A DNA stretch of 64,000 nucleotides from Theropithecus gelada (lineage: Eukaryota; Chordata; Mammalia; Primates; Cercopithecidae): positions 56,282,484 through 56,346,483 of the forward strand of contig NC_037670.1 in NCBI RefSeq assembly GCF_003255815.1, given 5' to 3'. Shown piece by piece: positions 13,721 through 29,143 of this stretch (positions are counted from its first letter, which is position 1; each line of letters opens with the position of its first letter). The notes under the pieces are model-generated. The model did no database searches. It worked only from the letters and a program-made list of their open reading frames with translations, and was not told the origin of the DNA. The translations under genes were made by a program, and so were the position numbers.

Positions 13721-16481
13721 TTCTTCATATTTTTCTTTGTGTGGTCAACTTTTATTTTCTTGTACATGGTTTTAATTATGCCCTCATTCATTATTATACA
13801 TTTTCATCATTTTTAAAGGATTCCTGTGCTTGGATTTAGTGAAAAGAATCAGGTAAACTAGGTAATTTTAATCAATCATAATGCCATAAGTCATTAGAAA
13901 TACTTCAAAGAGTATTTTTAGATGGCTCATTTATGTTAATCAACCAATTTATCTCACAAAATGTTTCCTCATAATTAAAGAACATGAAGCTGTACAGGTA
14001 ACAAGATTTGGCCTTATAGAACCAAGGTTTGATTCCTGGTATTCCCAATATAAATTTAAACCTCTAGCTTTTTAAAGATAAAAGTTCATATAGTTTATAA
14101 TATCAGGCCACTCTATATATTCTATCTTACAAAGAAAGTCTTGATGTTGGCTTTTGGGGGGGCAGATATCCTCCTTGTCCTCCAAAGCCTCATAATTACA
14201 TTGGGAATATAGACAGGAATACAAACATCTGTATTACTTTTAAAGGTGAGGAGTGTCTTAAATGTGAGAAATGTATGTTTCCATTTTGCTCTGTTCATAC
14301 TGAGAACACGCTGTAGTAGTATCTCTTTTGGTCTACACGATGTCTGTAGGAGAAAATAATGTATATTCCCAAAAGAGTTTTGAAATATCTAAATAATGCT
14401 TCATTTTCCCCAAGCTTCACTTAAATTGTTGAATTTTCTTGTGCTCCTCCAATTACCATACTCACGTGCTGAAAAGTGAAATAAATCTATTTTTATTTTT
14501 ACTTTTAAGTATATTTTTCCTCTAATGATAGGAAAGCTTCAAATAACATTTATTTTAATATTTCCTTGAGATTTTTAGAGCACTTGCGCTCAACCACTTG
14601 TGAATTGAATTCTATACTCAATTAACTTATAAATATTACAAACAATTTAATTCATGTTTATTTTGCTGTCCGTTTTAGTATTCGATATTTTATTGTTTTC
14701 TTCTCCCTGTAGCAGTACAATGGGCCAATTACAGGATATTTATTTTGTTACAAAGTGTAAAACAATATTATGTATTTAAGAAGTGGCCCTTTCAAGTTTC
14801 TATCTCAGCACTACTGTGTAACTCTTATTTGTGTTATACTTGTAATTTGGTATGTAATATAATTTGAATATTTCGAAACTTTGTAAATGAAAGTCATTTA
14901 GTTACGATTTTTATTGCATAGTTCTGCATCTTTTTAGCAGATATTTTAAAGAAAATTATTTAAGTTTCATTGATACAAAGTATGATCAATTCTTTTTTGC
15001 ACATATATTTGTTATTGTTTAAAATATCTTCATTATTTTAAAGCAATTCAAGAGGAAAAATAACTCATTAACTCTATATAGCAATCAAATATATTTATCA
15101 TTTTAAAATTACCACGAATATTATTTTGGGAATTTTATTATATTTTTTTATACATATTCATAAATATATACACACATATCTATGAATTGTAATTATTTTA
15201 ACTAAGAAGAAAGTTTTTAGGAAAATGAAAGTGGTAAGGGTCAGAGTGCTCAAGATGGGGGTCATATTGTGAAATATGATTATATTCAGGATATTAAGTA
15301 TTAAGAGATAACGTAGCACTAAGTCTTCAAGATGTCTTCAACGGTGAGAAAAGATATAGAAATAGAGACAGATACAGGGAGTGGGAGAAGGAGAGCGAAC
15401 AAGAAAAATAATGAGAGAGACAGAAGGTAAATGTAAGAATTTGAAAATTAGTAAGTCTAGATGAAAGTGAAAAATGTAACGGAGTTACTTTGAAATTATT
15501 TCAAAAAGAAAAGTTTTAAAATATAAATGAAAGATGTCCTTTATGTTCCAGATTATTTTTAAATGATGCTTGTATAAAACAGCCTTGGAAGATGGAGTTA
15601 GCATCCTCTTATTAAGCAAAAGGTTAGGCATGCTTTCTGCTCAGAGTTAATTTCTCCCTCCAGAACAAAGGGTAGACAATTATACTGCCCATTATAAAAT
15701 CTTCCTGTTCCCTTAATTCAGGACTTCTCTTCTGTAATAAAACCAACTGCTTATGTGTTTGTCATCTGGCCCTCTTTGTGTCACCATCTAGGAATCAGAG
15801 CTCAAGTAACTGGTACAAGGAAACATAAGTAATCCAGCAACTGCTTTCACTATGTGTTTTAACATCCTTTGTTTCTGATCTAGGATTCTTGTGCTTTCTG
15901 CCAGCATCTTGAAGCTGTGGCAGACTAACTTGTTGCTTTGAAAGTAGGATGAAATCTCTGATTCTTCATAGTTCTTAACAGGTATACTTTTGATTAGCTA
16001 AAGTCTGCTTTATCTCCTTCCAATTTTAAAACCATTTTCACATGAAATTTACACTCAATATAGGGTAGAATTAAATGTATCTATTTACTGAGAACTGAAG
16101 TCTTTATGATACTGAAATTTTATCTCAAAAGACACAGTATTACATTCTATTTGTTTTTATTGGGAGGGTATTTTTTGGTTAGCATTTAATTTTTTGATAA
16201 AGTCAATGTAAATTTAAGTCCATTTTTATAAGTCCATTTTTATATTTAAAGATTACATGTATATATTTAAACAACATGCAGTTGACACTATTATTTTTAT
16301 TATTCTATTTTTTATTATTCTATTTAATATCTGAATGCAATTTAAGTATTTTTATATTTCATATGATTATAGACATATTTGACTGCATATCTGCCATCAA
16401 TGCTTGTTTTATATTTATCCTTCCTTGTTGTTTCTCTTTCCTGCCTTATTTTCAGTATTGTATATTGTATTTATGTTTCTA
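13721..16481. other. AT-rich intergenic DNA, no gene seen
   Basis: About 2.8 kb with high AT content and no coding signal, RNA gene or young repeat. Old degraded transposon sequence is likely but cannot be named by eye. Confidence 0.5.
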
Positions 16482-16782
16482 TTTTTTTTTTTTTTTTTAG
16501 ACGGAGTCTCTCTCTGTCGCCCCGGCTGGAGGGCAGTGGCCGGATCTCGGCTCACTGAAAGCTCCGCCTCCCGGGTTCACGCCATTCTCCTGCCTCAGCC
16601 TCCCGAGTAGCTGGGACTACAGGCGCCCGCCACCACGCCTGGCTAATTTTTTTGTTTTTTTTTTTTAGTAGAGACGGGTTTCACCGTGTTAGCCAGGATA
16701 GTCTCGATCTCCTGACCTCGTGATCCGCCCGTCTCGGCCTCCCAAAGTGCTGGGATTACAGGCTCGAGCCACCGCGCCTGGC
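16482..16782 (-). mobile_element. Alu (AluY-like), minus strand
   Basis: Poly-T at 16482-16498 followed by 'agacggagtctctctctgtc' and a full reverse-complement Alu ending 'accgcgcctggc'. CpG sites are well kept, so it is comparatively young. T-rich flanks with 'tctattttttttt' on both sides form a plausible target-site duplication. Confidence 0.93.
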
Positions 16783-17691
16783 GTCTATTTTTTTTTTTCT
16801 ATATTGAAGTTTACCTATAACTGTTAAATCTTAACAATTTCTCTTGAGAATGAAAAGCTATATTTAGGTTACCTGTTTTTACCTCCAAGTAATATTACAC
16901 TATTTTACAAACATCTGTAAGAACTTTACTACAGCAAGTTTTCTGAGAGTCATAATTCTCCTGAAATTCTTCCTCAGCCATACCAGTCTATAGCATCTCT
17001 CCTTCCTTTGAACAATGGTAGTCCTTAAAACCACCTTGGTTAATTTGGCAGATAACATAGTTTATTTAGGTTGTTGCTTACTCTCTTTACAGGTGTATGC
17101 TCTATATTTCATCTAGATTGTGGAATGATGTAGGGTGGGGACTAGTGTTATATTTTTAGTACCTTGAATAATGTTTTGCAAATAGTAGGTTACAATGACT
17201 TTTCTTGTGCTTATTTTCATGATATGAAGATAACTTGAAACATTTAGCAAACATTTCCAAGTAAGACTCATAACTAAGCTAACTTTTTAAAGTTGGTTTA
17301 CAAAATTACAATAGAGACAAACATTTGTGAGTAACTGACATGAATATTGTTAGACATAGGATTATTATAATATTTTCGTTATTATAATAATACGTGTAAT
17401 ATTATTTTTCCTTATTTTGTAAAAATCACATAAAGTGTTTTTACTTAAATTTTGCACCTGAGGAAATTAAAGCAGAGGTAGGTTTTAAAATCTTTAGATA
17501 TATTGCAATTACCAGAACCACAATATATACATTCTTTCTAATGTATTGCAAAGATACAATAGGAACATGAAATATAAGCGGGAAACAATAGAATTAGGAG
17601 CAAATTTAGAAATTAAAACAGTAAAATGCTTGAAATCAAAAATGAAAAGAATGGTATCAAGTAGCAGATTGGAGAAAGAAAAAGAAACATA

Positions 17692-18060
<369 letters not shown>

Positions 18061-18099
18061 TCACAGCAAGAATATGGAATAAATGAAGAACAGCTTAGG

Positions 18100-19470
18100 A
18101 AACTTGACCAAAAAATGAGAAGGTCTAACATATGTCCAACCTCTTTACAATGGAGACATTTTAGATAGTTTTACTAGTGTGACCAATAAAATTCTCAAGT
18201 AAAATATAATCCCAATTATCTCCAAACTAAACTAGGTTATAGAATTTTTAAAAATCCAACTCATTTTATGGAGTTTACATAAACTTGATATTAAAATTTA
18301 ATAAAGATTGTACATTTAAAGCAAATTTCATCAATTTATATTGATGCAAAAATATTAGCTGAAAATTAGGGAACTTAGATAAGCAATATATTTTTAAAAA
18401 ACAATAATGCGTTTTGCAAAGTTGGGAATGAGTTTGTTCCCAGAGATAGAAGTTGGTTTAATGTTAGAAAAGCATTGAAAAAAGTTCACTATAGTAATAT
18501 ATTAAAGGCAACACTTACATTATCATGTCAATTGAGATTGAGAGAACATATGATTGAATTCGATAGTCACGATAAATCCGTAATTCCTAGCAAATTAAGA
18601 ATAGAGCCCAACCATGGTGGCTCACACCTGTAATCCCAGCACTTTGGTAGACCGAGGTAGAAGGATTGCTTGAGTCCAGAGTTTGAGACCAGCTTGGGCA
18701 ACATAGTGAGATCCCATCTCTACAAAAAGTTATAAAAAAATATTAACTGGGTTTGGTGGTGCACACTTGTGGTCCCAGTTACGCAAGAGGCAAAGGCAGG
18801 AGGAATGGTTGAGCCTAGGAGGTTGAGGCTGCAGTGAGCCATGTAGGTGCCACCGTATTCCTGCTTGGATGACAGAGTGAGAGGGTCTCACAAGAGGGAA
18901 AAAAAGAATAAAGGGAACTTTTATGTCTACACAGAATTATAGTAGCTAAACCGTAGCAACAACTTCAGCAATAGCAAGTATTATACTTAATGGTGAATAT
19001 CAGTAGTGTTCCCTCTTGAAGAACAAGGCAATGTCATAAAAGGAATGCAAAAGGAAACTATGACAGAAGTAGCACTGAAAATCATTGAGTAGAGTTTTTA
19101 ACCTCATAATGAAGAATGAGAAAATACTGAACTCAGACCTTTTTCTCACATCATATACACACATCAATTTATAATCAATGAAGATTTAAATGTGAGAGAC
19201 AAAATTACAAATATTTTACTACATTTACAACTGTAGTGTTGGAAAAGATATTTTTAAGTGTAATGCAAATTTGCCAATTAAAAAAAGACCCTAAGAACCA
19301 TTAAGAAATTCTATTATACAGCAGCTTAGTTAAGAGAGTAAAAAGATAGTTTAAAATTCAGATCAGATAGTTGCAGCATATAAAACCAAATTATTGTAAT
19401 GCAATATGGCAGTCCTTATTGAATTTATATAATGTTCATGCAACAGGCCTAATATTCAGTCAATAACTAC
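18100..19470 (+). mobile_element. Ancient L1 ORF2 remnant, plus strand
   Basis: Scattered stretches resemble the L1 reverse-transcriptase ORF in order ('atccaactcattttatgg', 'gatgcaaaaatattagctga', 'catatgattgaattcgatag', then after an Alu 'atacttaatggtgaatatca' and 'tttttctcacatcatataca'). The frame is destroyed by stops and indels. An old Alu at about 18605-18903 splits it. Boundaries are approximate. Confidence 0.55.
18605..18903 (+). mobile_element. Old Alu, plus strand, inside L1 remnant
   Basis: Diverged Alu from 'ccaaccatggtggctcacac' to an A-rich end near 18903. Many CpG sites are lost, and it has an older (J-like) left-arm pattern. Confidence 0.85.
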
Positions 19471-22151
19471 TAAATATGTAGTCTCATCTATTGTGTATTT
19501 CAATCATCAATTTGACTATTTGGTGCTCATGACATGAACTGTTAGGTATACGGAATATTACCCCTGATATGTAACAAAATGAATAGACCTTTAGAATATA
19601 ACAGTGTATTATAAAGTCCAAGAAGCAGAAAACAACCTAAAGGGACAATACTACAAGTGTTTATGTACATTGAACACACACACCAGTGCCAGCCTACTTA
19701 GGTCACAATAATATATGTGTATTCATTGACATATATTTATCAAATTAAAGTTGATTCATATGGGAATGAAGGGAATGAGAACATAAACTGGAGATGAAAA
19801 AAAAAAATCCAAAGTAGAGCTATGATGTTTCCTAGTACAGAACAATGAAACTTGTCATGTATGAACTGCAGAGTACAATTAACTCATCTGTCTATATTTG
19901 AGTTTTTATATGTGTATGCATGTGCATGTGTAATGCATACAGACTGTTTCATCAGTAATTTGATGTACAACATTATCAAGTCAGAAAGAAAAATAATTTT
20001 TAGACATGAAAATAATAACAGAAAACATTTCCAAAAGGACAAGTTCTACCCACTATTTATAAGATGATCTCTTTTCTCATCACATTTAAAATATAAAACC
20101 ACATTATGAAGAACAGCTAAAGAGTTTCTTCACTTTTAATTGCATTAGTGGATATTTACATAGTACCTAGCAGTGAAAATATACCAACCATTCATTTTGT
20201 TACCACAGCTTGTATGCAATCTTATTTTTCAGTAGGAGCTTTTCAATCTATAGTCATACATTTTGGAAGAAAATCTGACCATTTTAGCATCTAACAGTTA
20301 AGTTTGCTTGTGAATTAATAGGAAAGAAATGTGTGAAGGAATTTTTCCATAGGACAATGTTTCCAGTTGTGAATCTTTAGAGAAACATGTCACTTGCTGA
20401 GAAGCAGAGACTTTAAAAATAGAACTCATTGCTATGCATATTAGTGGACAACCTGCTGTTCCAGACATTCTAAAAGAAGTTTTTCTGGCTCAAGCAGTAA
20501 ATCAAGCCTGAATGTGAGAGCGAATGTCCTCTCCTAAATCATTATTATGCTGTAAGCATTATATAAGCTGCATTGGAACTAGGGCCTTGTACAATAAGTA
20601 CTGAGAAGCAGAGAGCATAAGTGCTGACAACCTGCCACCCTATTTAACTTTGATTACTTTGCATCTAATCAACAACATTTGTATCAGCTTGAAGCTATGG
20701 CCACACTTCCAATCTAGTCACAAGGGAGTGATTAAAATAATGAAGCTGTTCAGTGATTAATAATTGATATGCTTTCCTCTCATGGAAGTTTCTGTCGTTT
20801 TGAAACTGGAAATCTGTTTCTATAGCTCATCCCTAACTAAAAAAAAAAAAAAAAAAGTAAGCGTTATTATGATTTGCTACAAAACTGTTGCTTTACAAAA
20901 TTCACTAGTGACCAAAACACTAAGCTTTCATTTTACTGAAGATAATCTGTATTGTGAGTATTCTTTGTTTTTCTAAAAATCTCATTAATCTTTATCTTAT
21001 TTGATTATAGTTTGAATTTAGCTTAAGAATGTAAAAATTTCCAATTTTGGAGCAAAAATAGAAATTATAGGATAATTTAACATAGACAAGTTGAAATTTT
21101 GTGAATACAAAAAATCTAAAATATCCAGTTTCTAATACCACTATCTTAACAGTTATCAAAAATGTGAGTTACATATCATATGATTCCTCTTAATTTGTGC
21201 AGACCTGACAATATTTAGAACTAGAATAATTAAAATAAATCAATTTTAACAGAAAATATGCAACATTACCACGAAAATACTGTGTGTATGTAGTGTATAT
21301 ATGGTTTCTTACTATTTTTATATACAGGAGCTAAGCTATTTACATTTTCATTTTACTGTTTCAATGTCAAATATTCTAGCTAAAATATTAGTTGATATAA
21401 TAATTTGTTTAAAAATATATTTTATATTAGAATTGTGCTGTCTTAAACTCATTAGTTTTAGCATTGATTCTAAACCATATTAATACACAGAATCATAGTT
21501 AAAAGAAATTCTACATATTTACTTGTTTCTCATAAATTTTAATTACTTGTTGTCAATAACTGGTATTGGGCAGTTTGAAAAGATTCATTTGCCTTCTTGG
21601 TAAAAACAAAGGCAAATCATAAAAACTCTTTTTCCTATTACAACAAGGTATGAGCAAAAATATGATGTCCATATCTATAACTATATCATCTGTATCTATA
21701 CATCATCACCGGACAAACAAGAAAGGAGAAAACACCTCATGCCCAAACAGGGCAGCATGTTGTGGGTATCCTACCCACATGGATGTGATTCCTTTATGAT
21801 TCCCTTTAGAAGATATTTAATAAAATTTTACCAAAATGCCCAAGCCCTGGTTTGCCAGCAAAACAACAGCCCAACCTACTCCAATTTGTCTCCATTGACT
21901 CCTCTAATAACTCCTTGAATACTCAGCCTTAAAAAGTAGATCGTGCACTTTACCTAGCCCATCAACTATACATTAAATAGAAGGCCTACAGATCTTGATA
22001 ATGTGGGAAGTCAAGTAGAATTCACCTATGTTGTACTACTGCAACTAGAAGTTAAAAAAAAAAATACCTCATATAACCATAAGTAAGATAAAATAACCAA
22101 TTAACAACAATAAGAAATTCCCACAAAATATATGGAATTCTAACTATGTAA
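19471..22151. other. AT-rich intergenic DNA, no gene seen
   Basis: No supported gene. Short frames (for example 19852-20067 and 20764-20976) lack coding character and known domains. No young transposon is visible. Confidence 0.5.
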
Positions 22152-22238
22152 ACAAACTTCAGAAGAGAAAGGAGGAAGAAGGGAGGGAGGGAAGGAAGGG
22201 AGGAAAGAAGGAAGGATGGAAGGAAGGAAGGATGGATA
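22152..22238 (+). repeat. (GGAA)n-rich microsatellite
   Basis: Purine run of GGAA, GGGA and GGAT variants, beginning 'aaactt' and ending at 'ggatggataac'. Confidence 0.9.
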
Positions 22239-23596
22239 ACAGGAAGAAATGATAAAAATGATATTGTACAAATTTATAAATGAAATATAACACACAAAAA
22301 AGGATACAATTATCAATTTATCACTTTAACAACTTAATATTAAAATGAGTCAGTAAGTATAATTCAAATATCAGATAATAAAACCACAGAATGAAGTTGC
22401 AGCTCTAAGGAAACAAAGCGAATATACTAAGTACGCCACAGAAGAAGTTAAGAACTAATGGCAAAAACAAAGGAAAAAGAGCTGAAAAGTGAACCTCTGA
22501 CCTAATGCAAAGTCATAAAATAATAGCAGTATTAGAGGAAGGAAAAGATAGAGATGAATAGTGGTAGACAGTAATCAACATAGAGAACAGACAAACACGA
22601 TGCAGCAAGAGAAGAGCTGGTATAGTAATAATAATTTTTATAAAATGAAGAATCTAGTATTTGTCTAGATTATTCAAAATGGATTAAACATGCATGAATT
22701 TATTTCATCCACATAAAATGTCAAGTATAAAATACTGATATTTTCTTCATTTTATGATTGAAAAAATTGAGACAGAAAATTTTAAATAATTTACTTAGAG
22801 GTATGCATATTCTGCAGCCAGAATTCAAATTCAGTCACCCAGCTTCCAACATTGTTTTTTCTACTATGCATCCACAGTAGATGGGCACGAGACTAGAAAA
22901 AAAGCAAAGAAAGTAGTTTTAATTTGTGTAGAAAAAAGTTCCTGAATAGGTGAAAAAACTACGCATGTAGTATCAAAGATAATATTGCAATCAAAAAAAA
23001 TGAATGCAGTAAACTTGCCAATGGGACACAGCTTAATTAAGTAATTCATTTCAAGAACAAAGACTTTAATGATGTGAGTCTGAACACATCATTCAGGTCC
23101 AACACTAAATTAGTCTTGGATTTATGCACAGTGACACTCAATATTGAAAGACAATGCAATTTTGCTATAAAGTGTTGACAGAATATCTCTGTGAAAGCAG
23201 AACTCTCTAAGCTGAAAACTCAGTGTCAATATTACCGATGAACTTTTACAGGAGTAATAACTCAGTGAGGTATAGTGAAAGAGGATGCAACATTATTAAA
23301 ATAAAAGTTGTTATCCAAGAATTCTTTAAGCAAAAATATTTTTTTCTGTCTTTTAAAAATAGAGCCAACATACTTTGAAAAAAAATAATGCATTTTCTCT
23401 ATGTTTTCAGTGTTAGTACCGTATCCTCTGTCTTATGCAAATTTGTTCTATTGCAAAACAATATGTAATAAAACTACATCACCACAAATTTAAATCTTTA
23501 GTATAGTACTCCTACTTACTCAATGTACTTTGTAGCATCTTTGTGTAAGTCAAACCTGCCATCTTGACTATAAACTCCTAGAGTATAGAGAAAATG
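22239..23596. other. AT-rich intergenic DNA, no gene seen
   Basis: No gene supported. Contains possible degraded transposon sequence. One isolated ambiguous base (N) follows at 23597, immediately before the ERV-related region. Confidence 0.5.
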
Positions 23597-24013
23597 NTGT
23601 GGGGGCACAAAGGATCATTTCCTGTAACTTCTTCCTGCTGAGCTTATTGCAGTTGGCCCTGTCTGGCACTGGAGTAGTGAAAATCTCTGAATACCTTATC
23701 TAAGACGTCCAAAGGCAGGATACCCATTTTCTGGGTCAGTTGACAGGATGGGTTGGAAATCTTGTGTCAGCATTATTTTTACCTGAAACTGTTACAATCT
23801 AGAAGACACAAACCTTGCCAAGAGGTTAAACAAGCAAGGACAGAAACATAGTACAACAAGATAACTATTAAAGGTCGTTGGAGAGGTAAAAAACAGGGGC
23901 TGGGAAAAGAGAAAAATGTAAGTTTCTATTCCTACCCACAGCATCAACACTTCCGGCTATGTTGATTCTTTTAAATAGGCAGCGGAAGTTCTCCAAAGGC
24001 TCACACATACAGG

Positions 24014-24872
24014 TTATGGTGTTCTCTTGGACAGGTATATCTGACTAAGTATTGCCTGAGGTTTAGCATGAGTGGGGGTACTCAATAACACCTGACAGTG
24101 GCCCCTCCATTTTGGTTGTAATTGATCTTCAGGGGATCCTTCTTTGCAAGTTTTTAGCAGGACTAAGTCTCCTGGTTGAATAGTGGGGAGACGTATTCTT
24201 TCCTTTGTGGAAGAGGACAATATTTTCTTTCCATATGCTTGGAGGGCTTCTTGAACCTGGACTAAGATGATAATATGGTTGAGAATTCTGTGTCTCTTTA
24301 TCAAGTAGGAAGTCTGAAGTTAAAAAGGACCTCCTACAAGTCATCTCAAAAGGACTAAGTTTTAGAGTTCCCTTTGGGGCCATCCTTTCATGTAAAAGAG
24401 TTAGAAAGAAACCCAAACTCCTGAGGTCTCCTGACAGAGCTTTGCTAATGTCCTTTTAAAAACATGATTAGCTTTTTCTACCTTACCTGAGGATTGAGGT
24501 CTCTAGGAAGAGTTGAGTTGAAAGGTTATGCCTAAGGCTGAAGAGACTTGCTGGGTCACTTTAGCTGTGAAGGAGGGTTCATCATCACTCTGCAGACTTT
24601 TAGGTAATCCAAACCTTGGGATGATCTCTTTATGTAAAAATTTAGACACTTCTAATGCCTTCTCTGTCCTTGTGGGGAAAGCTTTTCTTCACCTGATGAA
24701 AGTATCTATAAATGTCAGCAAACACTTTTGTCCCCTGTAAGGTGACATCTGAGTAAAATCTATTGGCCAGTCTTCCCCAGAGTATGTTCCTAGATATTGA
24801 ACAGGTTTGAATACAGGTTGGGGTATGGGGGTATGGGGTGGCTTCCTGGGTCATTATGGGCACAAAATTCAC
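24014..24872 (-). pseudogene. ERV pol: integrase remnant
   Basis: Frames at 24642-24872, 24129-24416 and 24014-24304 together cover an integrase-like stretch. The last includes a C-terminal GDLVLLKT motif typical of gammaretroviral integrase tails. The catalytic core is scattered over frames and the protein is non-functional. Confidence 0.75.
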
Positions 24873-25298
24873 ATGCCATGGTGACCCTCTTTATAGCCTT
24901 TTCAGGAAAACCAAAAAGATTTCAGAAACGAATTTGAATAAGGAGCCCCAATCCAAATGTGAGGAGTCATTCAAATACTTCACTATCTTCCGTTGGTCAG
25001 CCTCAGGAAAGAAAAGTTTGTTCCTTCTTAGTAACCATCCTGAGGATCTTTTCATAAGCCTTTCTATTCTGCCCGTTGAATTTCCTCAGGGGTATAGTAT
25101 GGGGCTGCTGACATGGGTGGAGTACCTGGCATTAGTGCAGTGGCCCCGAATGCTGGTGTTCCTTTAGCTGTGGCTTTAACTGCTCTGTCTGCAAAAGTAC
25201 TTCCTTTGATAATAGAGGTGTCTTCCTTTCGGTGTTCCTGACAGTGAATACCTACTACTTCCTTTGGGAGCTAGACAACATCTAAAATTTCTAAGATA

Positions 25299-25532
25299 TC
25301 AGAGTGATATTGTATGGGAGAATCCCTTAGCTACTAGTAGCTCTTCTCCTTTCCATATAACAGCATGAGCATGGTGCACCCGGAGTCCACATTTACAGTC
25401 AATATACATATTGACTCTTAAGCCTTTTCCCAATTGGAGGGTTCTGATTAAAGCTATCAGTTCCATTATTTGAGCAGAAGTCTGGTGAGGTAAAACTTTT
25501 ACTTCAATGACCTCTTGCTGGCCAACTAGCAC
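25299..25532 (-). pseudogene. ERV pol: RNase H remnant
   Basis: A 77-residue frame with the pattern AQIMELIALIRTLQLGKG followed by a degraded YxDxK motif, as in retroviral RNase H. Flanking frames are broken. Confidence 0.7.
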
Positions 25533-26037
25533 GTCACCCTCCTTTCTTGTTTTTTTTAATGCTTAAATCTACCCCCATCTGTAAACCACTCAACATCAGG
25601 GTTAGGCAGGAACTCATGTTTGGAATAAGGCCTGCTAGAGTAGTTCTGTTCTGTGGTTTTCACACAGGAGTTAATGAATTGGGGATCTGTTTCCTGGGAC
25701 ATGAACTCTGGTAACACAGTAGCAGGGTTTAAAACTTGACATATTTTAAGAGTTACATGTGGAGTATCAAGCAGAAGGGCTGATATTTAAGTAAGCAATC
25801 TTCTGTTAGCCATTGATATCATTTTGCTTCTAAGACACGCAGTACCTGGTAGGCAGTCATTCATCTCATTTTTGTCCCAAGGTAAATTTATTGGCTTCTA
25901 CCAATAAAGCAGTGGCTGCCACAGTTTGTAAGCATCCTGACCACCCAGCTGCCACCTGGATCTAGCTGTTCATAAAAGAAAGTCACTGGTATGGGGCTAT
26001 TATCGAGCCTTTGAGGTAGGCCATCTAAAGTCATCTC

Positions 26038-27277
<1,240 letters not shown>

Positions 27278-28364
27278 TCAGGTCTCAAAGCATACTATTT
27301 TTCCCATAGGTAATTAACATCGGGTTTTAAAACAACCTGGGCTGGGCGGTACATTAACAGCTCCACCAGGAACTTCCACGTCCCAGATAGAGGGGTCTAC
27401 TTGAGAAGCAATATGAGGTGGAAGGGAGGTATTCTCCCGATCTGTGTTAAGGCAGGTACTTAGAGCTAGGAGAAGCATTCTTTCCTGGACTGTTGCCTTC
27501 TCACGAGTTACCCCAAACCAAACTGTTGCCTGAAATTAGGAAGTAATCCCCAGCAGAGGGATAGGACACTCAGGCATGAGTTAAAAACCTGTGGGAAAAC
27601 ATATGGTCCCACATGATGCAACCAAGGGGTGGGTGAATCTCCTAATTTTTGGCTGGCCATCAGTTCCTGATACTGTAGAAGAATGGGAAGAGAGTGGCCC
27701 TAAGAAATGGATTAAAACAGGGTGGGTTGCTTTTGTATTCAATAAAGACTCCGTGTTTTGCCTGCTACATCAAGAGTTACCCGAGGCTCCTCTGTAGAGA
27801 TGATAAGTTGTCCAGTGGGAGCCATAAAGGACCTTGCCCCATCAGTGTTTCACTTTCTCAGCCATTATGAGTCTGGGTGACTCCAACACCATCCTAAGCC
27901 TGGGCATTCTTTCTTCCAGTGGCCTTCTTGCTTACAGAAATCACGCTGATTTTGGTATAGAGGCTAGCAAGTGAGGGGCTCTTGTCTGAGCATCGCAGAT
28001 GCCAATCTCACCATATTTCCCTAAAGTGGGTAACCCTGAGGCAGCAGAGGGCCTAAAGCAGCTGCTAACATTTGTGGTTTTTGGACAATTCTTTTCATTT
28101 TCACCTCTTTCTCTTCTCTGCCTCTATTATTGTAAACCTCCAAAAGCAGTGTTTAAGAGTTGATTCATTGTGGCTTGCGGTCCCATTGCTACTTTTTGTA
28201 GCTTCCTCCTAATGTCAGGTGCAGACTGAGTAAACAAATGCACATGCTGGAGAGCCCTTCCGTGAACCCTGGGTCTATATTAGCATATTTCCTGAGGGCC
28301 TCAACTAAAAGACCCTGAAATAGATTGGGATTTTCATCCTTCTCTAGTTATTTATCTCACCTTA

Positions 28365-29143
28365 TCACAATTTACTAGCTTTGCCATACACGTTTTTTTT
28401 TTTACCATCTATTAAACAAGCTAACATATTTTCTGCATTCAAGATCTTGATATCCTCTGCTAATCCCATTGAGGGTCTAGATCTGGAACTGCATCCCCTC
28501 TCATGATAAATGGCATGATCTGAATTACATGCAGCCACTTTATCTGCATATTCATGAGCAGTACCTATAATTCTTTGTTTTTCCTCCACAGTCCAATAAG
28601 TGGATAATATTATCTGTATGTCATGCCAAGTTAAATCAAAAGAAATGGTCTACTTAAAACTCCTTTATGAACTTCCCTGGGTGCCCTGAAGACTGGCCAA
28701 ATATTTCCTTGAATAAAGCCTAATCAGACATGGAAATAGGCACATGTACTCTGATTGTTCCTCCATCTTCTTCAGAAACTTTGTGCAGTGGACACAAGTT
28801 AAATTTTGGGGACTGATATGGGGCCCCACTTCTAGTAGTACTGGTTCTTCTTACTTCCTCAGGCAGTGGAACATAGGGCCCGAGAGTTGTAGGATAACAG
28901 GCGAGTTTCTGATGACCTTGGGGTGGAATTCTGCACTGGAAAACTAGCGGCTCCTCTCTCAGAATGAGGGGACTGGGGAGGCTCAACAGCAGGGTGCACA
29001 GACCTCCTTGAGGGAGCAGCTGGGAGGGGGTAATCTGGGATATCGCATGCAGTGTCTGGGTGCCTGGGAGTATCTTGAGCCAGACACATTCTACAGGTAG
29101 CCCTTAAGTTAGAATCCTGGTAGAGGGCCATAAAAGCCTGCAC
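28365..29143 (-). pseudogene. ERV gag remnant
   Basis: Three overlapping broken frames (28365-28589, 28720-28986, 28859-29143) lie between the leader and pol. They include a proline-rich linker (PPQGHQK region) and capsid-like text. Assignment rests mainly on position and composition. Confidence 0.55.
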